44,157 bases of DNA from an uncultured Bacteroidales bacterium. GTDB lineage: Bacteria; Bacteroidota; Bacteroidia; Bacteroidales; Paludibacteraceae. Below, piece after piece: positions 1 to 7,660 of the stretch. A program made the translations under genes and the position numbers. The stretch lies in the NCBI GenBank assembly GCA_946534715.1, contig CAMNCW010000055.1, positions 1-44,157 on the forward strand. The letters run 5' to 3'. The notes beneath the pieces are model-generated. The model searched no databases and was not told the origin of the DNA. It was given only the letters and a program-made list of their open reading frames with translations. Within the stretch, counting starts at the first letter, position 1, and every line of letters begins with the position of its first letter.

Positions 1-315
1 TGCTGATAAAGAAACAACACTGGGATATTTATTATTCCCGGAAACGCTGCTACTTCCTGTTATGAATTCTCTATTGTCAACTTGGAATATAACATTTTCG
101 GTAACGTGCAGACGTTCTTTTACCAACAAACAAAGTAAGTGAAGGGAAGGAGTAGTATATGCTTCAATTGGAAGATTGTAGCAACATTCATTGTAATAAA
201 TGTACTCTTGATTCTCTAACTCCAAGTCAATTTGATGGGTACTATTGGGCTGCACAAAATCCCATAATTGGTCTTGCAGTTTTTTTCTTTGAGGAATAAT
301 TGGATTTAATTTCAT
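1..315 (-). CDS. Partial hypothetical protein, N-terminal 105 residues
   Basis: Reading the minus strand from an ATG at 315 gives 105 uninterrupted codons that run off the left edge. The protein begins MKLNPIIPQRKKLQDQLWDF and has no signal peptide or membrane segment. It is rich in Asn, Glu, Tyr and Leu, and I recognise no family. The AT-rich base composition resembles the next two minus-strand genes and differs from the GC-richer core genes further right. A TAnnTTTG box lies about 35 bases upstream, which supports this start. The function cannot be inferred from the visible part. Confidence 0.6.
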   Translation of the reverse strand, partial: MKLNPIIPQRKKLQDQLWDFVQPNSTHQIDLELENQEYIYYNECCYNLPIEAYTTPSLHLLCLLVKERLHVTENVIFQVDNREFITGSSSVSGNNKYPSVVSLSA

Positions 316-350
316 ATATCTTCGCAATTTTAGTTATTAACTTTCGTTGG

Positions 351-358
351 CAAAGGTA
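351..358 (-). promoter_or_regulatory. Probable -7 box (TACCTTTG) of the partial left-edge gene
   Basis: The minus strand reads TACCTTTG, a match to the Bacteroidota -7 consensus TAnnTTTG, 35 bases before the ATG. The expected TTG at -33 is not clear (CTG at best), so this is a weaker promoter than the others in the window. Confidence 0.45.
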
Positions 359-434
359 TATGTTTTTTCGCGGAAAACAGAATATTTTCCGTTAAAAATT
401 GTTAAAAGTTAAGGAGAAGATATTAATAATAAAA

Positions 435-456
435 AAAAGAGGACTTAGTCCTCTTA
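435..456 (-). terminator. Rho-independent terminator of the Fic/repeat-protein unit
   Basis: The minus strand reads AAGAGGAC, a 3-base loop, then GTCCTCTT followed by a run of T. The stem begins at the stop codon of the gene that ends at 454. Confidence 0.85.
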
Positions 457-1110
457 ATCTTCTATTTTATATGTTCTAGTTCTATCCTTTTTTATAGCGT
501 GAAGCTTAAAATCAAAAGTATCATCTTTCATCGTGATTTTATCACCGAGATTAAGATCATCTCTTAGAAAACGATATTTTTTATTCCAATATTCATCTTT
601 AAGTGTAGTAGATTTAGATTGATTTATACCTTTTCGTTTGCCGATACATTTCGTTGGGCGAGACATATGATTACAACAATGTACGACTTGAATGCCTGTA
701 TGGCTTTTTGCTGTATTGAGGACTTCATTGACACACGTAAGAGGTCCGCCGATACGTATTGTTTCTCCATCCTTTACTCTTTCAAGTGCGCGAATGAGGA
801 TGCCTCCGAAACGCCCTTCCTCTAAAGAACTTTTGAAGCAAATATCCATTCCACTTAAATGAAAGAAGAGTTCTCCTGCCTCCTTATTGTCTCGCGGATA
901 AACATGAATATCTGCGTGATTCTCTTTGTCGTAAATATAGAACTCTATTTCAATGGGATGGTATTTATAATTCCCATTGTCAATATAAATTTTGTTCATA
1001 ATTTCGTTGGCTAGTGATTTGAAATCATACTCGCCAGAAGAATTCTTTGGATTCTCTTTAAGTATCTTAGAAATACTAAGATCTTCCAATGATTTAATTT
1101 GTGTTTCCAT
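454..1110 (-). CDS. Uncharacterised protein, possibly alkyladenine DNA glycosylase-like
   Basis: The protein has 218 residues, no signal peptide and a Lys-rich C-terminus. The middle part (about 50-125) contains IEIEFYIYDKENHAD, GELFFHLSGMDICF and GRFGGILIRALE in that order. This order resembles alkyladenine/3-methyladenine DNA glycosylases, where ETEAY, an HA segment, GxLYVYxIYGM and GxxxLIRALEP follow each other. That likeness is my inference from motif order and is not a firm family assignment. The gene starts one base after the stop of the secreted repeat protein at 1112, so the two are translated from one message. A strong terminator follows directly. Its composition is AT-rich, suggesting an accessory or acquired gene. 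Confidence 0.55.
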   Translation of the reverse strand: METQIKSLEDLSISKILKENPKNSSGEYDFKSLANEIMNKIYIDNGNYKYHPIEIEFYIYDKENHADIHVYPRDNKEAGELFFHLSGMDICFKSSLEEGRFGGILIRALERVKDGETIRIGGPLTCVNEVLNTAKSHTGIQVVHCCNHMSRPTKCIGKRKGINQSKSTTLKDEYWNKKYRFLRDDLNLGDKITMKDDTFDFKLHAIKKDRTRTYKIED

Positions 1111-1111
1111 A

Positions 1112-1450
1112 TTATTTCTTTACGCCTTCAAAATGTTCTACTATTTTGATTTTGATGTCTTCGAAGTTGTCAACTATTTTGACTTTGACGTCCTCGAAGT
1201 GCTCCACGATTTTGACCTTGCCGCAGGAGTCCTCAAAGGCATCCACGATTTTGATGTCCACGTCCTCAAAAGAATCAACTATCTTGACCTTGATATCCTC
1301 AAAAAAATCTACAATCTTTACTTTACCATAAAGTTTGTAGGTCTTGCCATCTTTCGTGATGGTGCAACTTTCCTTGTCTATCTTGGCTTCACCTGCAAAC
1401 ACTGAAATAACTGTAGTAATAGTTAAAAGGGCAATTAAAATTTTTTTCAT
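1112..1450 (-). CDS. Secreted 11-residue-repeat protein
   Basis: The protein has 112 residues. An N-terminal signal peptide (MKKILIALLTITTVISVFAG) is followed by a short stretch with one Cys, then six tandem repeats from about residue 43 to 110. The consensus repeat is KVKIVDxFEDI; one copy has a two-residue insertion (EDSCG) that carries a second Cys. The alternating hydrophobic pattern suggests a stacked beta-solenoid or repeated beta-hairpins in the periplasm or at the surface. This is inference. Similar short 'KVKIVxSFPDI' repeats occur in poorly described secreted Bacteroidota proteins. The gene lies 60 bp after the Fic gene and one base before the 218-aa gene. I see only a -33-like TTTGCATATATC upstream and no matching -7 box. 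Confidence 0.8.
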   Translation of the reverse strand: MKKILIALLTITTVISVFAGEAKIDKESCTITKDGKTYKLYGKVKIVDFFEDIKVKIVDSFEDVDIKIVDAFEDSCGKVKIVEHFEDVKVKIVDNFEDIKIKIVEHFEGVKK

Positions 1451-1510
1451 ACTTAAATAATTTCGATATATGCAAATTTTTGTGGGATGGAAAAGTAAAG
1501 AAAATGGAAT

Positions 1511-2392
1511 TCAATATTTGATTTTGAAATAGTCCAAGAGGGCTTTATAGTTGTCTTGCGCGGTGAGGCAGGTATCACGGAGATAGCCGTTGTTGGTGCC
1601 CCAGTTCTGAAGACCGCGATAATAGAAAAGACGTAATTCTTCGGTGATGATAAACGGCACTTGCGTGTTTTGCAGGCATTGCCAGAAAAGCAGCAAGCGG
1701 CCGACACGACCATTCCCATCCTGAAAAGGATGGATACGTTCGAAACGCACATGGAAATCCAAGATGTCATCAAACGTCACTTGTTTGAGCGCATAATAAT
1801 CCGCAAGCAGAGCTTTCATGTGGCGGTGAACGTCTTTGGGCGCAACCGTTTCCTGTTCGCCCACTTCATTGGCAAGGCGTTTATAATCACCGACAGCGAA
1901 CCAATCCTTGCGGCTATCTGAAGTGTTGGTCTTGAGGATTGCGTGCAGCTGCTTGATATGCGCTTCGGTCAACTTGTCCGTTGCATGGTCAATGACATAA
2001 TCGATACAGCGGAAGTGGTTCACCGTTTCCATGATATCATCAACGGAAGTGTTCTCGGTCGTGATTCCAAGCGTGTTGGTCTCAAAGATATACCGCGTCT
2101 GTTCCTTGGTCAGTTTGCTGCCTTCTATATGGTTGGAGTTGTACGTCAAATCAATCTGCGTACGATGGTAGATACCGCCCTTTAGTTTGGATGCCTTCTC
2201 TTCGCGCAGACGAGTTAAGAGCGGAGAGAGTTTCTTCTTTCCTTTTTGGGGCAGTTCCGCGTTTGCGGGAATGTTCCATGTTTTGCCCGTTAAAAAAGCG
2301 CCCTCAATCTTCCCAGCAGCACAATAATTACGTGCAGTTCGTTCACTAATGCCGTACTTTTCGGCAAACTGTATGACAGATATATATTCCAT
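1511..2392 (-). CDS. Fic-domain protein with N-terminal helix-turn-helix
   Basis: I chose the ATG at 2392 (293 aa); a TTG three codons upstream is also open. Residues 1-45 look like a MerR/excisionase-type helix-turn-helix (VIQFAEKYGISERTARNYCAAGKI). The Fic core carries HPFQDGNGRVGR at 221-232, an intact HPFx(D/E)GNGRxxR motif with the catalytic His. Fic proteins of this kind usually transfer AMP to Ser/Thr/Tyr of a target protein. Residues 86-91 (SNHIEG) match the (S/T)xxxE(G/N) inhibitory motif that self-restrains class II Fic proteins, so no separate antitoxin is needed. The target is unknown. Two promoters lie upstream, at 2423-2453 and 2540-2569. Confidence 0.9.
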   Translation of the reverse strand: MEYISVIQFAEKYGISERTARNYCAAGKIEGAFLTGKTWNIPANAELPQKGKKKLSPLLTRLREEKASKLKGGIYHRTQIDLTYNSNHIEGSKLTKEQTRYIFETNTLGITTENTSVDDIMETVNHFRCIDYVIDHATDKLTEAHIKQLHAILKTNTSDSRKDWFAVGDYKRLANEVGEQETVAPKDVHRHMKALLADYYALKQVTFDDILDFHVRFERIHPFQDGNGRVGRLLLFWQCLQNTQVPFIITEELRLFYYRGLQNWGTNNGYLRDTCLTAQDNYKALLDYFKIKY

Positions 2393-2422
2393 TACCAGCA
2401 AGTTTTATTATGAAATTCGGTG

Positions 2423-2453
2423 CAAAGGTACAAAAATTTTCCGATACCGGCAA
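2423..2453 (-). promoter_or_regulatory. Promoter of the Fic gene
   Basis: On the minus strand TTTG is followed by 20 bases and then TACCTTTG, about 30 bases before the Fic ATG. This matches the spacing of the other promoters in the window. Confidence 0.8.
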
Positions 2454-2539
2454 ATTTTAGGGCAAAATAATGCGTTTTTATGCATTTTTTGCCGGAAGAG
2501 GCAGAATTAGGCAGAGATAAATACATTGTTTTGCGAGTG

Positions 2540-2569
2540 CAAAGTTACAAAAAAATCCCATATGTGCAA
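2540..2569 (-). promoter_or_regulatory. Second upstream promoter lying inside a terminator hairpin
   Basis: On the minus strand TTG, 19 bases, then TAACTTTG is a good promoter pointing at the Fic gene. The TTG lies in the loop of the hairpin at 2549-2588 that ends the clpS-clpA-aat unit, and the T tract of that hairpin leads into the -7 box. Confidence 0.6.
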
Positions 2570-2588
2570 GGGGATGTGGGATTTTTTT
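2549..2588 (-). terminator. Terminator of the clpS-clpA-aat operon
   Basis: On the minus strand an A-run and ATCCCACAT pair with ATATGGGAT followed by seven T. It lies 16 bases after the stop of the 45-aa ORF. The stem has one or two imperfect pairs. The A and T runs could let it work in both directions. Confidence 0.75.
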
Positions 2589-2603
2589 GCTTTAGAAGGA
2601 AGA

Positions 2604-2741
2604 TTACTGCGCTTTTGCTTCCTCAACTAATCGTTTGCCGAGGTCGTGCGCGTGCTGCAGATCCACTGGAAAATGCTCGTCGCGGTAGCGGCGTTTGTCT
2701 TCCTCGGAGAAGTACGTAAAGGCATAGTGGTCTATTGTCAT
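2604..2741 (-). CDS. Small hypothetical protein, 45 aa
   Basis: An ATG 15 bases after the aat stop opens a 45-codon frame, MTIDHYAFTYFSEEDKRRYR and onwards, ending VEEAKAQ. It is charged, has no membrane segment and looks mostly helical. It sits between aat and a terminator, so it is the last cistron of the clpS-clpA-aat message. I recognise no family. The acidic and basic composition, Bacteroidota-like codons and operon position favour a real gene. A role in the N-degron pathway is only a guess from position. Confidence 0.6.
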   Translation of the reverse strand: MTIDHYAFTYFSEEDKRRYRDEHFPVDLQHAHDLGKRLVEEAKAQ

Positions 2742-2756
2742 CTTTTATCAGAAGTT

Positions 2757-3419
2757 TTACGCTTGGCTGTTATTTTCAGGGTTGATGTATTGCATGTACT
2801 CGTCATAGGGGATGTGCGTGCCGCCCATAGATTTGAGGTGAGACGTTTCGAACTGACAATCAATGATGCCCCCCACTCTACCGACCATGAACGCGAGATA
2901 GATGAGTGCCATTTTGGAGGCACTTGGCGCCAGGGAGAACATGCTCTCGCCGAAGAAATTACGTCCTATGGTCACGCCGTACAAACCGCCGACGAGTTCG
3001 TCCTCCTGCCAGACTTCGACACTCATGGCGAAGTTCATTTCATGCAGTTTCTTGTACGCCGGGATCATCCGTCCGCCAAGCCATGCGCCCACTTCCTGAT
3101 CACGCCCTTGCGCCTTGCCGCAATTCTCGATAACTTGGTCAAACGCCTTGTTGAACGTGACGTGATACTTGTCCTTATTCATGAGCGTGCGCATGGAATG
3201 ACTGATGTGGATGTCTTTAGGAAAGATGACGAATCGGTCTTGCGGGCAATGCCATAAAATCTGATCGCTCCGGTAGTCAAACCACGGGAAGATACCATGG
3301 CTGTACGCCAAGAGTAGCCATTCGGGCGTGAGATCGCCACCAACGGCAAAGAGCCCGCTTTTGTTCGCCAAATGCGGATCAGGAAAACCAATAATATCGT
3401 CGTCCAGCCGGAATACCAT
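2757..3419 (-). CDS. aat: Leucyl/phenylalanyl-tRNA--protein transferase
   Basis: The protein has 220 residues, about the usual length. It moves Leu or Phe from aminoacyl-tRNA to the N-terminal Arg or Lys of proteins, creating a primary N-degron. Family hallmarks seen are FPDPHLANKSGLFAVGGDL near the N-terminus, GIFPWFDY, ILWHCPQDRF, and a core reading SVEVWQEDELVGGLYGV followed by GRNFFGESMFS. The ATG directly abuts the clpA stop codon (TAAATG), so translation is probably coupled. The neighbours clpA and clpS encode the machinery that recognises and degrades what Aat tags. Confidence 0.95.
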   Translation of the reverse strand: MVFRLDDDIIGFPDPHLANKSGLFAVGGDLTPEWLLLAYSHGIFPWFDYRSDQILWHCPQDRFVIFPKDIHISHSMRTLMNKDKYHVTFNKAFDQVIENCGKAQGRDQEVGAWLGGRMIPAYKKLHEMNFAMSVEVWQEDELVGGLYGVTIGRNFFGESMFSLAPSASKMALIYLAFMVGRVGGIIDCQFETSHLKSMGGTHIPYDEYMQYINPENNSQA

Positions 3420-5681
3420 TTATTTCAAGATTAGTTCTCCGTCTTTTATGTCCACGCGCACTTTGCCACCGTTTTGCAGTTTGCCGAAAAGGATCTCTTT
3501 CATGAGCATCGAACTGAGATACTTGCGGATGACGCGATCCATTTCCCGTGCGCCGTATTTCTCGGAATAGCCTTTTCGGATGAGGAAATCGCGCGCTTCA
3601 TCGGACAGTTTGAGGGAGACTTTTTGGGCTTGGAGACGCTCTTGGAGGATACCGAATTTTTTATCGAACACTTGCGCCGCCATGTCACGCGACATGTCGT
3701 TGAAGACCACCATGCCGGACAGGCGGTTGATGAACTCCGGTTTGAAAGTCTTCTTGACGGTTTCAAGCATCGCATCGCCACGAGTTTTGGTGTTGCTGAA
3801 ACCGACCGTTCCCATGGATGCGAACTGCGCGCCGGCGTTGCTGGTCATGATCAGAATGACGTTCTTGAAATCCGCTTTGTTGCCTTTGTTGTCGGTCAGC
3901 CGTGCGTAGTCCATTACTTGGAGCAGGATGTTGTAGATGTCTTGGTGTGCTTTCTCAATCTCGTCGAGCAAGAGCACGCAGTTGGGCGACTTACGGATTG
4001 CATCGGTCAGCAAACCGCCGTCGTCATAACCGACATAGCCCGCCGGCGAACCGATGAGTTTGGCAACGGCATGTTTCTCCGTGTATTCGGACATGTCGAA
4101 GCGCACTAACTCCACGCCGAGTTCGGAGGAAAGGACTTTGCATAATTCGGTTTTTCCGACGCCAGTCGGTCCAACAAAGAGCAAACTGGCAAGCGGTTTG
4201 TCAGGTTCGTTGAGTCCGGCTTTCGCCATCTGCACGGCTTCTACGATTTGCTTTACCGCTTCGTCCTGTCCGAATAACCGGGCGGTAATATGCTCGTACA
4301 GGGTGGCTAACTGTTTGTTCTCGCCATATGAAGCGGCAAATATATCGTCGGAGATCTTGCAGATCTTTTTGACCGTTGCTTCGATGAGCGCCTTGTCCAC
4401 CACTTGTATTTTCTTGCGCAAGGGATGCAACTCGCGGTATGCTCCGGCTTCATCGATGAGGTCTATCGCTTTGTCGGGCAGGAAACGGTCGGCTATGTAT
4501 TTGGCACTCAGTTCCACGGCATACGTCATCATTCCTTCGGCGTATTGTACATGGTGGAACTGCTCGTACCGAGATTGTAGTCCTTCGAGGATCTTAACGG
4601 CTTCCTCTTGCGAGGGTTCCGGCACATCGATCTTCTGAAACCGCCGGACTATGCCTTGCGATTTCTGCATGTACTTGTTGTACTCTTTGTAGGTCGTTGC
4701 GCCGATGAAACGGATCTCTCCGGCTTCGAGATAGGGTTTGAGGATGTTCGAGCCGTCCAGACTGTCGTCTCCCGAAGCACCGGAGCCGATGAGCGTGTGA
4801 ATCTCGTCGATATAGACGATGGCATTCTTCAGCTTTGAGACACCTTTCATGACGCGTTTGATACGGTCCTCGAATTCGCCGCGATACTGCGTTCCGGCAA
4901 TCATCGTACCCATATCCATCTGGTAGATTTTGGCACCTTTGAGACGTTCGGGCACGTTGCCTTCTTCTATCCGTTGCGCCAAGCCGTAGATGAGTGCGGT
5001 CTTGCCGACCCCGGGTTCGCCCACATGCAGCGGGTTGTTTTTATCGCGGCGGCATAGCACTTGGATTGTCCGATCCAGCTCAGCTTCGCGCCCGATCAGC
5101 GGGTTATGGTTCGCCAAGAGGTCATTGACGCAAACCACTAATTCCGTCCATTTCTGCTTGCGCTCAAAGCCAAAGAGCGAATCGTATTCATCGCGCTCGT
5201 CCTCTGTCTCGTCCAATTCCGGATGACGGTCGGGCAAGGCGCGTCCTTCATAGGCATCGATGATCGAACGCAGCAGTTCAGTCTCGTTTTCCGTGAACCG
5301 GCTACGCAGGATATAGTTCGCCAGCGACTCCTCCAACTGCAACATCGCGTGCAGCACATGTGTCGCGTCAATCTCCTCTTTGCCGGCATTCACAGCATTG
5401 CTCTCCGCGATGGTCATCATCTGCACGTATTGCATAGACGGCAGGATCTCGTATTCGCCCACTTCTTCCGGAACAGAGTTATACTGCATATCGCCGTAGA
5501 TGGGCTCTTTAAGTTCCTTCTGGTAGTCCACATGGTAACTGTCGCACAACGCCATGAACTCGTTATTTCGGCAGCATATACCGACGAGTAGCAGTTCCGG
5601 TGTCAGGAACTCCACACGGCTGGTAACCGCGAATGACTCCGCGAAATGAAGGGCTTCTGTTAATCGTTTGCTATTTTCCAT
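3420..5681 (-). CDS. clpA: ATP-dependent Clp protease ATP-binding subunit ClpA
   Basis: The protein has 753 residues, the normal ClpA size. It is an AAA+ unfoldase that threads substrates into ClpP. Residues 1-150 form the Clp N-domain, the docking site for ClpS. Walker A of the first ATPase domain is GEPGVGKT at 221-228 with DEIHT as Walker B. The second domain has GPTGVGKT near residue 500 and [18 protein letters not shown] segment near 620 fits the (I/L/V)-G-(F/L) loop that docks to ClpP. ClpP itself is not in the window. The gene lies 12 bases after clpS and ends flush against aat, so all three share one message. Confidence 0.95.
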   Translation of the reverse strand: MENSKRLTEALHFAESFAVTSRVEFLTPELLLVGICCRNNEFMALCDSYHVDYQKELKEPIYGDMQYNSVPEEVGEYEILPSMQYVQMMTIAESNAVNAGKEEIDATHVLHAMLQLEESLANYILRSRFTENETELLRSIIDAYEGRALPDRHPELDETEDERDEYDSLFGFERKQKWTELVVCVNDLLANHNPLIGREAELDRTIQVLCRRDKNNPLHVGEPGVGKTALIYGLAQRIEEGNVPERLKGAKIYQMDMGTMIAGTQYRGEFEDRIKRVMKGVSKLKNAIVYIDEIHTLIGSGASGDDSLDGSNILKPYLEAGEIRFIGATTYKEYNKYMQKSQGIVRRFQKIDVPEPSQEEAVKILEGLQSRYEQFHHVQYAEGMMTYAVELSAKYIADRFLPDKAIDLIDEAGAYRELHPLRKKIQVVDKALIEATVKKICKISDDIFAASYGENKQLATLYEHITARLFGQDEAVKQIVEAVQMAKAGLNEPDKPLASLLFVGPTGVGKTELCKVLSSELGVELVRFDMSEYTEKHAVAKLIGSPAGYVGYDDGGLLTDAIRKSPNCVLLLDEIEKAHQDIYNILLQVMDYARLTDNKGNKADFKNVILIMTSNAGAQFASMGTVGFSNTKTRGDAMLETVKKTFKPEFINRLSGMVVFNDMSRDMAAQVFDKKFGILQERLQAQKVSLKLSDEARDFLIRKGYSEKYGAREMDRVIRKYLSSMLMKEILFGKLQNGGKVRVDIKDGELILK

Positions 5682-5693
5682 ATTGTCGGGGAG

Positions 5694-6017
5694 TTAAAAA
5701 GGTAAATCCTCCGGCTCGAACGGAGCAATCGTCAGCCGCAACGGAAATCCTTCGTCTTTCGCCAGTTGCATGGCTTTGGTCACTTTGCTCACGGCGATGT
5801 CGTACGGGTAAACACCCACATTCGCCGATCCGGCCTTATGCACGTCCAACATGATCTGCGTAGCCGCTTCGGGCGATTTGAAGAAAACGACCCGCAGCAC
5901 ATGTACCACAAAATCCATGGTGGTCACGTCGTCGTTGTGCATGATCACATTGTATCGTTTTGGTTTTTCGAGACGCGTCTTGGTCTGTCTATCCAATTGA
6001 AATCTATTTTGTGCCAT
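5694..6017 (-). CDS. clpS: ATP-dependent Clp protease adaptor ClpS
   Basis: The protein has 107 residues. ClpS binds proteins carrying N-terminal Phe, Leu, Tyr or Trp and delivers them to ClpA. The adaptor core starts at about residue 20: YNVIMHNDDVTTMDFVVHVL corresponds to the NDDxTPMEFV segment that forms the N-degron pocket, followed by an HKAGSANVGVYPYDIA block (family HxxGxAxxGxY). The N-terminal 20 residues are the flexible tail. It is the first gene of the operon and the promoter at 6049-6079 gives a leader of about 25 bases. Confidence 0.95.
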   Translation of the reverse strand: MAQNRFQLDRQTKTRLEKPKRYNVIMHNDDVTTMDFVVHVLRVVFFKSPEAATQIMLDVHKAGSANVGVYPYDIAVSKVTKAMQLAKDEGFPLRLTIAPFEPEDLPF

Positions 6018-6048
6018 AGTTTCTGATTTTTATTACACAAATTGCGTG

Positions 6049-6079
6049 CAAAGGTACAACTTTTTTTCGATATATGCAA
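6049..6079 (-). promoter_or_regulatory. Promoter of clpS-clpA-aat
   Basis: The minus strand has TTG, then CATATATC within a 20-base spacer, then TACCTTTG. It is a clear example of the extended promoter seen across the window. Confidence 0.85.
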
Positions 6080-6122
6080 GAGCACTTTGCATTTTTATGG
6101 TATTTTACAGTAGTATATACGA

Positions 6123-6139
6123 CCGGCATGGCATGCCGG
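6123..6139. other. Perfect 17-bp inverted repeat upstream of the clpS promoter
   Basis: The sequence CCGGCATGGCATGCCGG has two perfect 8-base arms around one base. It lies 44 bp upstream of the clpS -33 box and no T tract follows on either strand, so it looks more like a protein-binding site than a terminator. What binds it is unknown. Confidence 0.5.
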
Positions 6140-6177
6140 GCAATGGACGAAAAAGAGGATATAGAAACAAAGAAAGA

Positions 6178-6207
6178 GAGTGTGCCAATACGTATTGACA
6201 CACCCTC
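6178..6207 (-). terminator. Terminator of the nitroreductase-to-HdeD operon
   Basis: On the minus strand GTGTGTCAATAC and GTATTGGCACAC form a long stem (one mismatch) 20 bases after the HdeD stop, followed by a T-rich tract. Confidence 0.8.
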
Positions 6208-6226
6208 ATGGTAAATCGGTCAGTTG

Positions 6227-6820
6227 TTATTTGACCTCTTCCCAATCAATGTCGGTTACTTCACGAAGACGGTCATGCAGTTTGACGAAACGCTTCTCCA
6301 CTTTGTTGACAACCGCCACTTTGACCCAGTTTCCGATACCATCGAGGATGATACCAAGTCCTACAATCCAAGCGATCGTCTCAGCGCTGACGTTCGGGTT
6401 CACGAGACAGTACACGCCGAAGCATGCCGCCAGTACACCAAAGCAACAAACGATCCACCAACGGCGGAAACCGACGCGCTTGAAATCAAACGAGCTGATT
6501 GCAAGATTGATGCCCTCAAACATGAGCCAGAAAGCAAAGATGAACGGCAGCGCCACCATCAATGGAGCCGGATGGAAGACCATGATAGCACCGAGGATGA
6601 TTTGCAGCAAAGCAGAGAGGAACATCAGTCCGCTCATGGGGATAAATCCTCGTGTCGCCGACCATGCCGCCATCTCTGTGCAACCGCCGAGGAAGAACAT
6701 AAGGCCAAATACCCAAGCGAGGCTTAACAATGTGGATCCCGGGTAGAGAATACACATTACGCCGAGTGCTACGAGTGCTACACCCGCAAGACACATCCAG
6801 ATTTTAGTACTGGTTTTCAT
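6227..6820 (-). CDS. HdeD family (DUF308) membrane protein
   Basis: The protein has 197 residues and six hydrophobic helices arranged as three similar pairs, typical of the HdeD/DUF308 family. Motifs such as LGVMCILYPGSTLLSL, a central pair with GAIMVFHP and a third with YCLVNPNV fit the repeated 'G..l..P......l' pattern. In E. coli HdeD is linked to acid resistance at high cell density, but the biochemical role is unknown. The C-terminal 25 residues are charged and cytoplasmic. It is the last gene of a six-gene operon and is followed by a terminator. No promoter box was found in the 47-bp gap before it. Confidence 0.85.
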   Translation of the reverse strand: MKTSTKIWMCLAGVALVALGVMCILYPGSTLLSLAWVFGLMFFLGGCTEMAAWSATRGFIPMSGLMFLSALLQIILGAIMVFHPAPLMVALPFIFAFWLMFEGINLAISSFDFKRVGFRRWWIVCCFGVLAACFGVYCLVNPNVSAETIAWIVGLGIILDGIGNWVKVAVVNKVEKRFVKLHDRLREVTDIDWEEVK

Positions 6821-6867
6821 AATTGTTGATTTTTTGTGTTAAAAAATTAGTTGAAGAATTCATACAT

Positions 6868-7647
6868 TCAATATAATAATCCGACAATCCAGTTGACAAA
6901 GCGTTTGGGCAACAGCCGGTCGAGGAAGCAGAATAGTTTATACTGCGCGCCACCGATGTATTGGGGAGCAGGACACGAGCTGGTAGCAATGGAATACAAG
7001 CACTTAGCCATCTGAAGAGGGCTCATTCCTCCCTGTTCATCTTTTTCCATCGCCGCAACCGCCTTGTGGATATTGCCATAGGCATTGCTGCCCTCTTCGG
7101 ATTTCTTTCGCGCGGCGGTGAAGCCGGTAGCCACATCTCCCGGCATGAGGACGCTGACATGAATGCCAAACGCCCGCACTTCGTTCTGCAACGCCAGAGC
7201 CAAAGCGTTAATAGCCGCCTTGGAGGCACTATAGAAACTCTGGTAAGGAATACTGAGAATCGCCGCAACGCTGCTGGTGAAGATGATGCGTCCGGCTTTG
7301 CGTTCCCGCATATACGGCAGCACGGCTTGCACGCTGTTGAGTGCGCCGAAGAAATTGACTTCCATCTGGCGATGTGCGTCTTCCGAAGTGGTGAACTCGA
7401 TTGCTCCGCTGATGCCGTAGCCGGCATTGGAGATGAAGACATCTATCTGCCCCGCCTGATCGATCACTTGCCGGACAGCCGCCTTGGTCTCTTCGGGCTT
7501 GGTGACGTCGCATGGGATATGCGTGATCGCTTCGGTGGACTTACCGCTGCGCGACAATTCATACACTCTCCAGCCTTTTTGGGCGAATAGTTCCGCTGAA
7601 GCCTTTCCGATGCCGGACGAACCACCTGTTATAACTAAAGTTTTCAT
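6868..7647 (-). CDS. Short-chain dehydrogenase/reductase (SDR)
   Basis: The protein has 259 residues with the classical SDR set: TGGSSGIG (7-14) for the cofactor, NAG (74-76), catalytic Ser 125/126, Tyr 139 and Lys 143 in YSASK. The R/S pattern after beta-2 (LSRSGK) suggests NADPH use. The C-terminus is hydrophobic (FVNWIVGLLY), which may place it at the membrane. The substrate is unknown; the sequence resembles lipid/ketone-type SDRs with a PGDVATGF segment. It starts 13 bases after the SLC13 transporter gene and is co-transcribed with it. Confidence 0.9.
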   Translation of the reverse strand: MKTLVITGGSSGIGKASAELFAQKGWRVYELSRSGKSTEAITHIPCDVTKPEETKAAVRQVIDQAGQIDVFISNAGYGISGAIEFTTSEDAHRQMEVNFFGALNSVQAVLPYMRERKAGRIIFTSSVAAILSIPYQSFYSASKAAINALALALQNEVRAFGIHVSVLMPGDVATGFTAARKKSEEGSNAYGNIHKAVAAMEKDEQGGMSPLQMAKCLYSIATSSCPAPQYIGGAQYKLFCFLDRLLPKRFVNWIVGLLY

Positions 7648-7660
7648 ATTGACGATTTAT

